From NCBI GenBank assembly GCA_007123015.1, contig SKSL01000161.1, forward strand, positions 1-19,774: 19,774 nucleotides of DNA, written 5' to 3'. Of the stretch, positions 5,736 through 12,978 are shown one piece after another (position 1 is the first letter of the stretch; each line of letters opens with the position of its first letter). Position numbers and translations under genes: made by a program. Under the pieces are notes generated by a model that was not told the origin of the DNA, made no database searches, and saw only the letters and a list, made by a program, of their open reading frames with translations. The DNA comes from Natronohydrobacter sp. (GTDB lineage Bacteria; Pseudomonadota; Alphaproteobacteria; Rhodobacterales; Rhodobacteraceae).

Positions 5736-8501
5736 CTATTCTGCCGCGACCGGGCTTTCCGCCGCTTCCACCCGCACGGCGGCGAATTTGAATTCGGGGA
5801 TCTTGCCGTAAGGATCGAGCGCCGGGTTGGTCAGGATATTGGCGGCTGCCTCGACAAAGGCGAAGGGCAGGAAGACCATATCGGGGCTGACCGCACGATC
5901 CGCCCGCGCCATGACCGTGACCGAGCCGCGCCGGGTCGAGAGCCGCACCATGCCGCCCGGTTCCACGCCGAGACGCCGCAGGGTCGAGGGGTGGAGCGAG
6001 CAATTCGCCTCTGGCTCGACCGCATCGAGGACGCTGGCGCGCCGGGTCATCGCGCCTGTGTGCCAATGCTCGAGCTGGCGGCCTGTCGTCAGCACCATCG
6101 GGTAGTCGGCATCGGGCAGCTCATCAGGCGCGATAACTGTGGCGGGCGTGAAACGCGCGCGGCCATTTTCGCGCGGGAAGGCATCAGCGAAGACGATGGG
6201 CTGGCCGGGATCTTCAGGCGAAAGCGAGGGATAGGTTACCGCCCCCTCGCGCTCCAACCGGGCCCATGTGATATTGTCGAGGCTCTTCATCCCCTGCTTC
6301 ATCTCGGCAAAGACCTGTGACGGATGCGTGAAGCCCCAGTCCAGCCCAAGGCGGCGGGCCAGGTCCACTGTGATCATCCAGTCCTCGCGCGCTTGACCGG
6401 GGGGCGGCACCGCGGGACGGCCCATCTGGACTTGTCGGTTGGTATTGGTGACTGTGCCGGATTTCTCGTAGAAGGCGGCGGCAGGCAGGATCACATCTGC
6501 ATAATTCGCCGTCTCGGTCAGGAAGATATCCTGCACCACAAGATGTTCGAGCTTGGCCAGCGCCTCTCGTGCATGGACCACGTCAGGGTCCGACATGGCC
6601 GGGTTTTCGCCAAGGATATACATGCCCTTGATCTGGCCGTCATGCACGGCATCGAGGATTTCCGTGACGGTCAGCCCCTTCTCTGGCGCAATCTCAGTGC
6701 CCCAGAGCGCGCCGAAGTGATTGCGTGACGTATCCGCTGTAACACTCTGATAATCCGGCAAAAACATCGGTATCAGCCCTGCGTCCGAGGCGCCTTGGAC
6801 ATTATTCTGACCGCGTAGCGGGTGCAGCCCGGTACCGGGGCGGCCCACTTGCCCGCACATCAGCGCGAGCGAAATCAGGCAGCGCGAATTGTCGGTGCCG
6901 TGGATATGCTGGCTGATCCCCATACCCCAGAAGATCATCCCCGCTTTCGCGCCCGCGAAATCCCGCGCAACCGCGCGCAATGTGTCCGCGTCAATGCCGC
7001 AGATCGGGGCCATTTTCTCGGGCGCATACTCGGCCAGATGGGCGCGCATCGCGTCCCAATTCTCGGTCATGGCCTGAATATACTGGGTGTCGAACAGCCC
7101 TTCTTCCACAATCACATGCATGATTGCATTCAGCATGGACACATCCGCGCCGGGCTTGAATTGCAGCATATGGGTCGCAAAGCGCTTCAGCGCCTGCCCA
7201 CGCGGGTCCATCACGATCAGCTTGCCGCCGCGTTTGGTGAATTGCTTGAAATAGGTCGCGGCAACAGGATGGTTTTCAATCGGATTGGCCCCGATTACAA
7301 TCGCCACATCCGCGTTCTCAATCTCGTTGAACGTGGCCGTCACAGCCCCAGACCCGACATTCTCCATCAGCGCCGCGACGGAGGACGCATGGCACAGCCG
7401 CGTGCAATGGTCGACATTGTTATGACCGAAACCTTCGCGGATCAGGCGCTGGAACAGATAGGCTTCCTCATTCGAGCATTTCGCGCTGCCAAAGCCCGCA
7501 ACCGCCTTGCCGCCATGCGCATCGCGCAACCCCCCAAGCCCCTTGGCAGCAGCGTCAAGCGCCTCCTCCCAGGTCGCCTCGCGGAACACTTCGCCCCAAT
7601 TGCCGGGGTCCACATTCAAGCCTTTTGGTGCGCTTTCGCGCCGGATCAGCGGCACGCCCAACCGGTGCGGGTGATGAATATAGTCAAAGCCAAAGCGCCC
7701 CTTGACGCAAAGCCGCCCTTCATTGGCTGGCCCATTGATCCCGTCGACCGCGATCACCTTGTCATCCTTGACCTTCAGGCTGACCTGACACCCCACCCCG
7801 CAAAACGGGCAGACCGAGGCCACTTCGCGGTCGAAATCGCGACTATCGCCCTGTTGAGCAACATCCATAACGCTCGCAGGCATCAAGGCCCCGGTCGGGC
7901 ATGCCTGCACACATTCGCCGCAGGCCACGCAAGAGCTTTCACCCATCGGGTCGTCGAAATCAAAGACTGGATAGGCGTCATGCCCGCGCCCGGCCATGCC
8001 GATCACATCATTCACCTGCACCTCGCGGCAGGCCCGCACGCAAAGACCACATTGGATACAGGCATCCAGATTGACCCGCATCGCCACATGGCTGTCATCA
8101 AGAAGCGGGATGCGCTCGGCTTCCAGCGTCGGGTAGCGGCTCTCGGTCACACCATTGGCCTCGGCCATGTCCCACAGATGGCTTGAGCGGTCATGCGCCG
8201 CCGCGCGCTCGGCCTGGTCGGCCAGCAGCAACTCGATCACCGCCTTGCGCGCGGTCTTGGCGCGATTGGTGTCGGTATGGACGACCATCCCTTCTGCGGG
8301 TTCGCGGATGCAGGACGCTGCCAGATTGCGCTCGCCCTCGATCTCGACCATACAGGCGCGACAATTCCCGTCGGGGCGGTAGCCGGGAGCGGGCTTGTGG
8401 CACAGATGCGGGATCACCAGCCCGCGCCCATGGGCGACTTCCCAGATCGTCTGGCCGGGCGTGGCAGTGACTTCGCGACCGTCAAGCGTGAATGTGACCA
8501 T
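5736..8501 (-). CDS. fdsA: NAD-dependent formate dehydrogenase, catalytic subunit (Mo/W-bisMGD)
   Basis: The 921-residue product oxidises formate to CO2 at a bis-MGD molybdenum or tungsten centre. N-terminally there is a [2Fe-2S] ferredoxin domain (Cys34, 47, 50, 64). Two 4-Cys ferredoxin motifs follow (Cys148/151/154/158 and Cys191/194/197/201), then the cluster next to the cofactor (Cys231/234/238/265). The active site is HCTRLCHASS with Cys370-His371, so it is a cysteine, not selenocysteine, enzyme. The segment LRGQNNVQGASD carries the arginine expected near the substrate. A molydopterin-binding C-terminal domain ends the protein. No Cys occurs between 64 and 148, so the additional His/Cys cluster of NuoG-like relatives is absent. 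There is no Tat signal, consistent with a cytoplasmic enzyme. The ATG follows the upstream stop by 3 bases, with AGGAG overlapping the end of that gene, so translation is coupled. No fdsC or fdsD follows; rhlE converges. Confidence 0.95.
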   Translation of the reverse strand: MVTFTLDGREVTATPGQTIWEVAHGRGLVIPHLCHKPAPGYRPDGNCRACMVEIEGERNLAASCIREPAEGMVVHTDTNRAKTARKAVIELLLADQAERAAAHDRSSHLWDMAEANGVTESRYPTLEAERIPLLDDSHVAMRVNLDACIQCGLCVRACREVQVNDVIGMAGRGHDAYPVFDFDDPMGESSCVACGECVQACPTGALMPASVMDVAQQGDSRDFDREVASVCPFCGVGCQVSLKVKDDKVIAVDGINGPANEGRLCVKGRFGFDYIHHPHRLGVPLIRRESAPKGLNVDPGNWGEVFREATWEEALDAAAKGLGGLRDAHGGKAVAGFGSAKCSNEEAYLFQRLIREGFGHNNVDHCTRLCHASSVAALMENVGSGAVTATFNEIENADVAIVIGANPIENHPVAATYFKQFTKRGGKLIVMDPRGQALKRFATHMLQFKPGADVSMLNAIMHVIVEEGLFDTQYIQAMTENWDAMRAHLAEYAPEKMAPICGIDADTLRAVARDFAGAKAGMIFWGMGISQHIHGTDNSRCLISLALMCGQVGRPGTGLHPLRGQNNVQGASDAGLIPMFLPDYQSVTADTSRNHFGALWGTEIAPEKGLTVTEILDAVHDGQIKGMYILGENPAMSDPDVVHAREALAKLEHLVVQDIFLTETANYADVILPAAAFYEKSGTVTNTNRQVQMGRPAVPPPGQAREDWMITVDLARRLGLDWGFTHPSQVFAEMKQGMKSLDNITWARLEREGAVTYPSLSPEDPGQPIVFADAFPRENGRARFTPATVIAPDELPDADYPMVLTTGRQLEHWHTGAMTRRASVLDAVEPEANCSLHPSTLRRLGVEPGGMVRLSTRRGSVTVMARADRAVSPDMVFLPFAFVEAAANILTNPALDPYGKIPEFKFAAVRVEAAESPVAAE

Positions 8502-8504
8502 GGC

Positions 8505-10196
8505 TCAGATCTCCTGCGGGAAATGTTTCATGACCAGACGGATCGGGTTCGGCGCGGCCTGCCCCAGCCCGCAGATCGAGGCATCCTGCATCACAGTGCA
8601 TAGCTCCTCCAGCAGCGGCTGGTTCCAGCGGTCCGCCTGCATCAGCTTCACCGCCTTTTCACATCCCGCGCGGCAAGGGGTGCATTGGCCGCAGGATTCA
8701 TCCTCGAAAAACTTCAGCATGTTCAGCGCAGCATCGCGCGCGCTGTCGTGATCCGACAGCACCACCACGGCGGCCGATCCGATGAAACTGCCATGCGGCT
8801 GCAGCGTGTCGAAATCGAGCGGGATGTCATCCATGCTGGCAGGCAACAGGCCTGAAGATGGCCCGCCCGGCTGGTAGGCCTTGAACACATGCCCCGCTGC
8901 CATCCCGCCCGCCGCTGCAATCACATCGCGGATCGTGGACCCAGCTGGCAACAGATAGACACCTGGTCTTGCCACGCGACCAGAGACGGAAAAAGATCGC
9001 AGGCCTTTGCGGCCATTATGTTCGATATCTGACAGAATCTGCGGGCCTTCCCGGCAGATCCGCGCCACCCAATGCAGGGTTTCCACATTATGCACCAGCG
9101 TTGGCTGCCCAAAGAGCCCGACCTGCGCAACATAAGGCGGGCGATGACGCGGCAAGCCGCGCTTGCCTTCGATCGACTCAATCATCGCCGATTCCTCACC
9201 GCAGATATAGGCGCCCGCGCCGCGGCGCAGCTCGATATCGCCTGTCTCGACGATCCCCGCCTTTTGCAATGCTGCGATCTCGCGGCGCAAAATCTCCAGC
9301 ACGGCCGGATATTCGTCGCGAATGTAGATATAGCAGCGCGCGGCCTCGACTGCCCAAGCGGCGATCAGCATCCCCTCGAGCATCAGATGCGGTTGGCGCT
9401 CCAAATAGAAGCGGTCCTTGAAGGTACCCGGCTCGCCCTCATCCCCGTTCACTGCCAGATAGCGCGGCCCCGGATTCGACCGCACAAAACCCCATTTCCT
9501 ACCCGACGGGAACCCGGCCCCGCCCAGCCCCCGCAGACCAGATGCCAGCAGTTTCTCTTGCACTGCCTGCCAATCCCCGTCTGCGCGCAACTCGGTCAGC
9601 GCAGTATAGCCACCTTCGGCGCGATAAGCGTCAAAGGCCTGATACTCCGGCAGATGCGCATATGTCTTTCCAGCCGCAATCGCTTCTGCGACCTTTTCGG
9701 GCGTGGCATGGTCGATATGATTATGGCCCAGTTCAAGCACTGGCGCTGTATCACAGCGCCCCATGCAAGGCGCGCGCAGCACACGCACCTGCGCCGGTTC
9801 CATGCCCGAAGACAGCGCGTCATACAGCGCCTCTGACCCCGCCAACTCGCATGACAGCGAGTCACATACCCGGATCGTCAGCGCAGGCGGCGGTGTCTCG
9901 TCTTCCTTGACCAGATCGAAATGCGCGTAGAAGGACGCAACTTCCCATATCTCTGCCATCGACAGGCGCATCTCTTCCGCCAAAGCCCGCAGATGCCGCG
10001 CCGAGAGATGGCCGTAAGCGTCCTGTAGCAGATGCAGGAATTCGATCAGCATATCGCGCCGACGAGGACGATCCTTCAGCAGCGCCTGCACTTCTGAAAG
10101 CGCGTCATCCTCATATTGCCGCCCCTTGGGTGTGCGCCGCCCCTTGCCGCGTCCGGATTTCCAAACGCCTTTCCCCGCAGCCTGATCCAGAGCCAT
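8505..10196 (-). CDS. fdsB: Formate dehydrogenase diaphorase subunit, NuoE-NuoF (FdsG-FdsB) fusion
   Basis: The 563-residue product fuses two proteins that are separate in FdsGBA enzymes. Residues about 40-175 are a NuoE/FdsG thioredoxin-like [2Fe-2S] domain with Cys111, 116, 144 and 148. From about 210 a NuoF/FdsB domain follows, with the glycine-rich FMN/NAD region LRGLGGAGFPSGRKW (about 221-235), NGDEGEPGTFKDR, ICGEESAMIESIEG and GLPRHRPPYVAQVGLFGQPT. The C-terminal [4Fe-4S] motif SCGQCTPC has Cys502, 505 and 508, with Cys542 in SICGLG. It passes electrons from the catalytic subunit through FeS centres and FMN to NAD+. The first 35 residues are basic and extra. ATG 10196 is chosen because AGAGGGG sits seven bases before it; ATGs at 10202 and 10217 are alternatives. 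The same two-gene layout is known from Methylobacterium extorquens FDH1. Confidence 0.93.
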   Translation of the reverse strand: MALDQAAGKGVWKSGRGKGRRTPKGRQYEDDALSEVQALLKDRPRRRDMLIEFLHLLQDAYGHLSARHLRALAEEMRLSMAEIWEVASFYAHFDLVKEDETPPPALTIRVCDSLSCELAGSEALYDALSSGMEPAQVRVLRAPCMGRCDTAPVLELGHNHIDHATPEKVAEAIAAGKTYAHLPEYQAFDAYRAEGGYTALTELRADGDWQAVQEKLLASGLRGLGGAGFPSGRKWGFVRSNPGPRYLAVNGDEGEPGTFKDRFYLERQPHLMLEGMLIAAWAVEAARCYIYIRDEYPAVLEILRREIAALQKAGIVETGDIELRRGAGAYICGEESAMIESIEGKRGLPRHRPPYVAQVGLFGQPTLVHNVETLHWVARICREGPQILSDIEHNGRKGLRSFSVSGRVARPGVYLLPAGSTIRDVIAAAGGMAAGHVFKAYQPGGPSSGLLPASMDDIPLDFDTLQPHGSFIGSAAVVVLSDHDSARDAALNMLKFFEDESCGQCTPCRAGCEKAVKLMQADRWNQPLLEELCTVMQDASICGLGQAAPNPIRLVMKHFPQEI

Positions 10197-10274
10197 ACTC
10201 ATACCCCTCTTGGTCAAGCCCTAGCTTTGGCAAAGCGCGCGCATGGCATCAATATCGAAAATCCGTTCCTTGAT

Positions 10275-10289
10275 TGACAGTATCTATCA
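10275..10289. promoter_or_regulatory. Candidate operator upstream of the formate dehydrogenase operon
   Basis: An inverted repeat TGACAG-TAT-CTATCA (ten of twelve arm bases symmetric) lies about 80 bases upstream of the chosen fdsB start, touching the end of repeat copy B. Position and symmetry suit a dimeric regulator site, but no regulator gene is next to it and no clear promoter hexamers were assigned. Confidence 0.35.
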
Positions 10290-10361
10290 TTTTCTTGCTG
10301 AAAATACTCGCGGGGGTGAAACCAGACCCGTCAGGGGCTGGTGAGGGGGCGGCAGCCCCCT
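10288..10361 (-). repeat. Intergenic 3' element, copy B (hairpin plus conserved tail)
   Basis: Read leftward after the rluA stop, a perfect hairpin AGGGGGC-TGCC-GCCCCCT (10361-10344) is followed by a 34-base C-rich spacer and the tail GAGTATT plus TCAGCAAGAAAATG (10309-10288). It is related to copy A at 5683-5727 but with a longer spacer. It has no T-tract after the stem, so it is not a standard terminator. The tail also contains TTTTC/GAAAA pairing (10290-10304). Confidence 0.65.
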
Positions 10362-10371
10362 GTTGCACCTT

Positions 10372-11022
10372 TCAAAAGGGCACTGGCGCCGAAATCGTCA
10401 GCCCCTTGCCGCCATCGGGGTGGCGCAGGCGCAGGCCCTGAGCATGCAGCATCAGCCGCGGATGCTCCAGCGCGGCACCCGTGGCATAGAGCGGATCACC
10501 CAGGATGGGATGGCCCATCGCCAGCATATGCACCCGCAACTGGTGGCTGCGTCCAGTCACGGGCATCAGCCGCAAGCGTGATCCCATGTTTTCATGCCGG
10601 ATCAGCGCCCAGTCCGTTTGCGCAGGCCGCCCGGTGTCACGACACACCATCTGACGCGGACGGTTGGGCCAATCGACGGTCAGCGGCAGATCTACCCGGC
10701 CACTGCGCGCCGCGACCTGCCCGGCCACACGCGCAATATAGTGCTTCCGCGTCTGACGTTTCTCGAATTGCAGCCCAAGATGGCGCTGCGCATGCGCACT
10801 GCGCGCAAAAACCATCACGCCCGACGTGTCCAGATCAAGCCGATGCACCAACAGAATTTCCGGAAACACAGCCCGCAGCCGCGCGATCATGCAATCGGCC
10901 ATGTGATCGCCCCTGCCCGGCACTGACAGCAGACCAGAAGGCTTGTCCACAAAGACAAGTTCATGATCTTCATACAGAATCACCGGATCGCCATCTGGCG
11001 GAGAATAGACAAAATCTGTCAA
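10372..11022 (-). CDS. rluA: RluA-family RNA pseudouridine synthase
   Basis: The 216-residue product has the RluA-family catalytic motif HRLDLDTSG (60-68), with Asp63 as the expected nucleophile, preceded by VDKPSGLLSVPG (25-36). RKHYIARVAG and the C-terminal GRSHQLRVHMLAMGHPILGDPLY segment follow. The length equals that of E. coli RluA, which modifies 23S rRNA U746 and tRNA U32; there is no S4 domain, as in RluA. Exact targets here are inferred. The start is a TTG at 11022 with GGAAGA about five bases upstream; no ATG or GTG precedes it before an in-frame stop, and the next ATG would remove the VDKPSG motif. It lies 30 bases downstream of the lipoprotein gene, so it is probably last in a leftward operon. 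The intergenic repeat copy B follows it. Confidence 0.92.
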   Translation of the reverse strand: MTDFVYSPPDGDPVILYEDHELVFVDKPSGLLSVPGRGDHMADCMIARLRAVFPEILLVHRLDLDTSGVMVFARSAHAQRHLGLQFEKRQTRKHYIARVAGQVAARSGRVDLPLTVDWPNRPRQMVCRDTGRPAQTDWALIRHENMGSRLRLMPVTGRSHQLRVHMLAMGHPILGDPLYATGAALEHPRLMLHAQGLRLRHPDGGKGLTISAPVPF

Positions 11023-11052
11023 CTGATCTTCCGATCCGATATCCGCGATGGG

Positions 11053-11682
11053 CTACAGAGGCCGCTGCACCTGCTGCACTTTCGCATAGATTTCAGGGTC
11101 ATCATGATGCAACTCATAGCTCTGCACGCCTGCAATCTGGGCGAAATCGCGCATCAGAACTTGCGGAAAAAACGTCCCCTTTATGCTGCCCAAACCCGGC
11201 AGATCCCGAAGCAATCTTGACGTGACCGCAGCGCAGCGTGCTGGCGGGACCGGTCCGGCCTGCAGCGCCAATAGTTTTGCCTGTTCTGCGACTTCCGGCG
11301 CGACAACAAGACGTTGCACAACGGCGTAATGCGATGGGCGCACATGGCTGAGATAGAAGGACGCAACAGCGTCCGGTCGCATGCCAAAATGCACATCATT
11401 GCGTTCCGGGATCTGCGGGAGCTGCCAGCTTCCGGCCGGGTCGAACAGGATGCGCTCGGACCCATTGATGAAAAGCGCCGTGTGATCGCCGCGGTTCGTA
11501 CCATAATTCATGATGGTGACCAAGGTCAACTCGGCGGCACCGCCATGTTGATAGCGCGCCACCGCAATCGCCTCATCGCTTGCCCAGATCTTTTGGCCAC
11601 AGGCCGACAGGACCAACACCATGGCCAGCATGAGCACAGCAAAAAACCGCGCAGCATGGCGGTCATAGAACAGTCGTGTCAT
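11053..11682 (-). CDS. Putative lipoprotein, possible permuted papain-like (NlpC/P60-LRAT) fold
   Basis: The 209-residue product is not a family I can name. A lipoprotein signal is clear: basic start (MTRLFYDRHAARFF), hydrophobic core AVLMLAMVLVLS and lipobox LSAC with Cys28, so membrane anchoring after diacylglycerol attachment is expected. The mature part has two notable blocks: MNYGTNRGDHTALFINGSER with His67, followed by ILFDPAGSW, and PVPPARCAAVTSRLL with Cys150. A His in an 'HTALFI' strand followed by a later Cys at the head of a helix is the order seen in circularly permuted papain-fold enzymes (LRAT, YiiX, DUF4105-like). This is inference from motif order only. Downstream, FYLSHVRPSHYAVVQRLVV and SYELHHDDPEIYA carry further histidines. 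It lies between coxIV (29 bases upstream) and rluA (30 bases downstream). Confidence 0.75.
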   Translation of the reverse strand: MTRLFYDRHAARFFAVLMLAMVLVLSACGQKIWASDEAIAVARYQHGGAAELTLVTIMNYGTNRGDHTALFINGSERILFDPAGSWQLPQIPERNDVHFGMRPDAVASFYLSHVRPSHYAVVQRLVVAPEVAEQAKLLALQAGPVPPARCAAVTSRLLRDLPGLGSIKGTFFPQVLMRDFAQIAGVQSYELHHDDPEIYAKVQQVQRPL

Positions 11683-11711
11683 GCAAAGGGCCTTGTCGAG
11701 TTCTCAGAACG

Positions 11712-11846
11712 TCAGGCGTTGACGAGCGCGAGGAAAATGAGGACCCCGATGCTGATCGCTGCGCCCCAGATCGTCAGACGGATAAACCCTGCGAAGGTTT
11801 TTTCCTGTTCGCGGATATCCATCGACCCATGCTTGTGCTCTGCCAT
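11712..11846 (-). CDS. aa3-type cytochrome c oxidase subunit IV (bacterial)
   Basis: The 44-residue product matches the small bacterial subunit IV of aa3 cytochrome oxidase: a polar His-rich head MAEHKHGSMDIREQEKTFAGF followed by a single membrane helix (about 20-42, IRLTIWGAAISIGVLIFLALV). MDIREQEKTF.GF is the signature of this family. In the complex it packs as one helix against the core subunits and has no catalytic residues; known homologues are dispensable for activity. The start at 11846 has AGGAG about eight bases upstream; the longer frame to 11939 lies inside the end of the upstream gene and does not look like the family. No other cox gene is in the window, as is usual for this subunit. 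It is probably cotranscribed with the MBL gene 32 bases upstream. Confidence 0.93.
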   Translation of the reverse strand: MAEHKHGSMDIREQEKTFAGFIRLTIWGAAISIGVLIFLALVNA

Positions 11847-11878
11847 TCTCACTTCTCCTGAATGCAGTGGTATACCTG

Positions 11879-12961
11879 TCAGATATCCGAAGTTTCGCGG
11901 CCTGTCACCCCTGCCTGACTGGCTTTGCAGGCTTGCCAAACCCAGGTACCATCATCGCCTGTGCTGCGCAGCGCCTGCCCTTGTGCAACAAGGTGGTTCA
12001 GATGCGCGACCGCCTCGACCAAGGCAAGCCCATATGTGTCGTCGCTGACCTCTCGTTTGAACAATGGCGCGAAACACTCAGAGGCGCGTCGGGGAACTGC
12101 GAGATGGTCATGCAGCCGCCGCAAGGCACCGCGGTGATTGTCGATCTTCTGGCGCAATCGTAGCGGCAGACCCGTGAATGGCAGCTTGTGACCGGGCAGA
12201 ACCAGATGGTCCGGGCGCGCGATGTCCTGAAAGCGCGCGCAGCTGATCAGCCATTCTGCGACAGGATCGGCGTCGGGCTCGGTGGCATAAACCCCAAGAT
12301 TGGGCGATATTCCCGGCAAAAGCTGATCAGCGCCCAGAACCAACGGGCAATCGCGACTCCAGAGGGTCACTTGGTCTGGCGCATGCCCCTGCCCCAGTCG
12401 CACATCCCAATCGCGCCCTGCTGCATGGATCACCTGCCCGTCTTGCAGGCGCTGAAAGCCAAGCGGCAATGGCGCCACGACATCGCAGAAATTGAAGGGC
12501 CGGGTCGTGGCGCGGTTGGCCAGCATCGCCGCATCCATGCCGGCCCTGCGCCAGAACGCGAGCGTCTCGGGCAAAGGCGTCTCTTGCACGTCCAGCACCA
12601 ACATGCGGGCGAAAAGCCACACGGTCCGGCTGCTCCAGAGCTGCGCGCCCCCGGCCTGAAACCATCCCGCCAGCCCGATGTGATCAGGGTGATGGTGACT
12701 GACGATCACACGTTCGACAGGCTTGCCCCGCAATGGTCCGGCGAGCAATTTCACCCAGATGCCGCGATTGCGCCGCGTGTCCAGACCTGTATCAAAGACT
12801 GTCCAGTGATCCCCCTCATCGAGCACATAGACATTGACGTGATCCAGTGCCATAGGAAGCGGCAGCCGCGCCCAGAAGACCCCTTCTGCAACTTCAGTGA
12901 CACAGCCCTCATCCGGGGGGGCGTCGAAAGGGGAACGAATCCCGATCAGGTCATCTTTCAT
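11879..12961 (-). CDS. MBL-fold metallo-hydrolase
   Basis: The 360-residue product is a metallo-beta-lactamase-fold enzyme with the full metal site: HHHPDH (His89, His91, Asp93, His94), His193 in GQGHAPDQ, Asp212 in LGADQLLP and His258 in LPGHKLPF. The last hundred residues resemble the winged-helix (BLACT_WH) domain common in this subgroup. Such proteins bind two metal ions, usually zinc or iron, and hydrolyse thioesters, lactones or phosphoesters; the substrate cannot be read from sequence. It starts 17 bases after an acyl-CoA dehydrogenase, so acyl-thioester hydrolysis is a reasonable guess and nothing more. No convincing ribosome binding site is seen before the ATG at 12961, suggesting translation coupled to the upstream gene. 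Confidence 0.9.
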   Translation of the reverse strand: MKDDLIGIRSPFDAPPDEGCVTEVAEGVFWARLPLPMALDHVNVYVLDEGDHWTVFDTGLDTRRNRGIWVKLLAGPLRGKPVERVIVSHHHPDHIGLAGWFQAGGAQLWSSRTVWLFARMLVLDVQETPLPETLAFWRRAGMDAAMLANRATTRPFNFCDVVAPLPLGFQRLQDGQVIHAAGRDWDVRLGQGHAPDQVTLWSRDCPLVLGADQLLPGISPNLGVYATEPDADPVAEWLISCARFQDIARPDHLVLPGHKLPFTGLPLRLRQKIDNHRGALRRLHDHLAVPRRASECFAPLFKREVSDDTYGLALVEAVAHLNHLVAQGQALRSTGDDGTWVWQACKASQAGVTGRETSDI

Positions 12962-12978
12962 GTGTGATCTGTCATCTG

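Noticed and set aside
7390..7396. Possible selenocysteine in the formate dehydrogenase active site
   Set aside because: The codon at Cys370 encodes cysteine (HCTRLCHASS), there is no in-frame TGA, and no SECIS-like structure is needed.
6822..8186. A 454-codon open frame opposite the formate dehydrogenase catalytic gene
   Set aside because: It lies fully inside a gene with conserved cluster and active-site motifs and shows no domain of its own.
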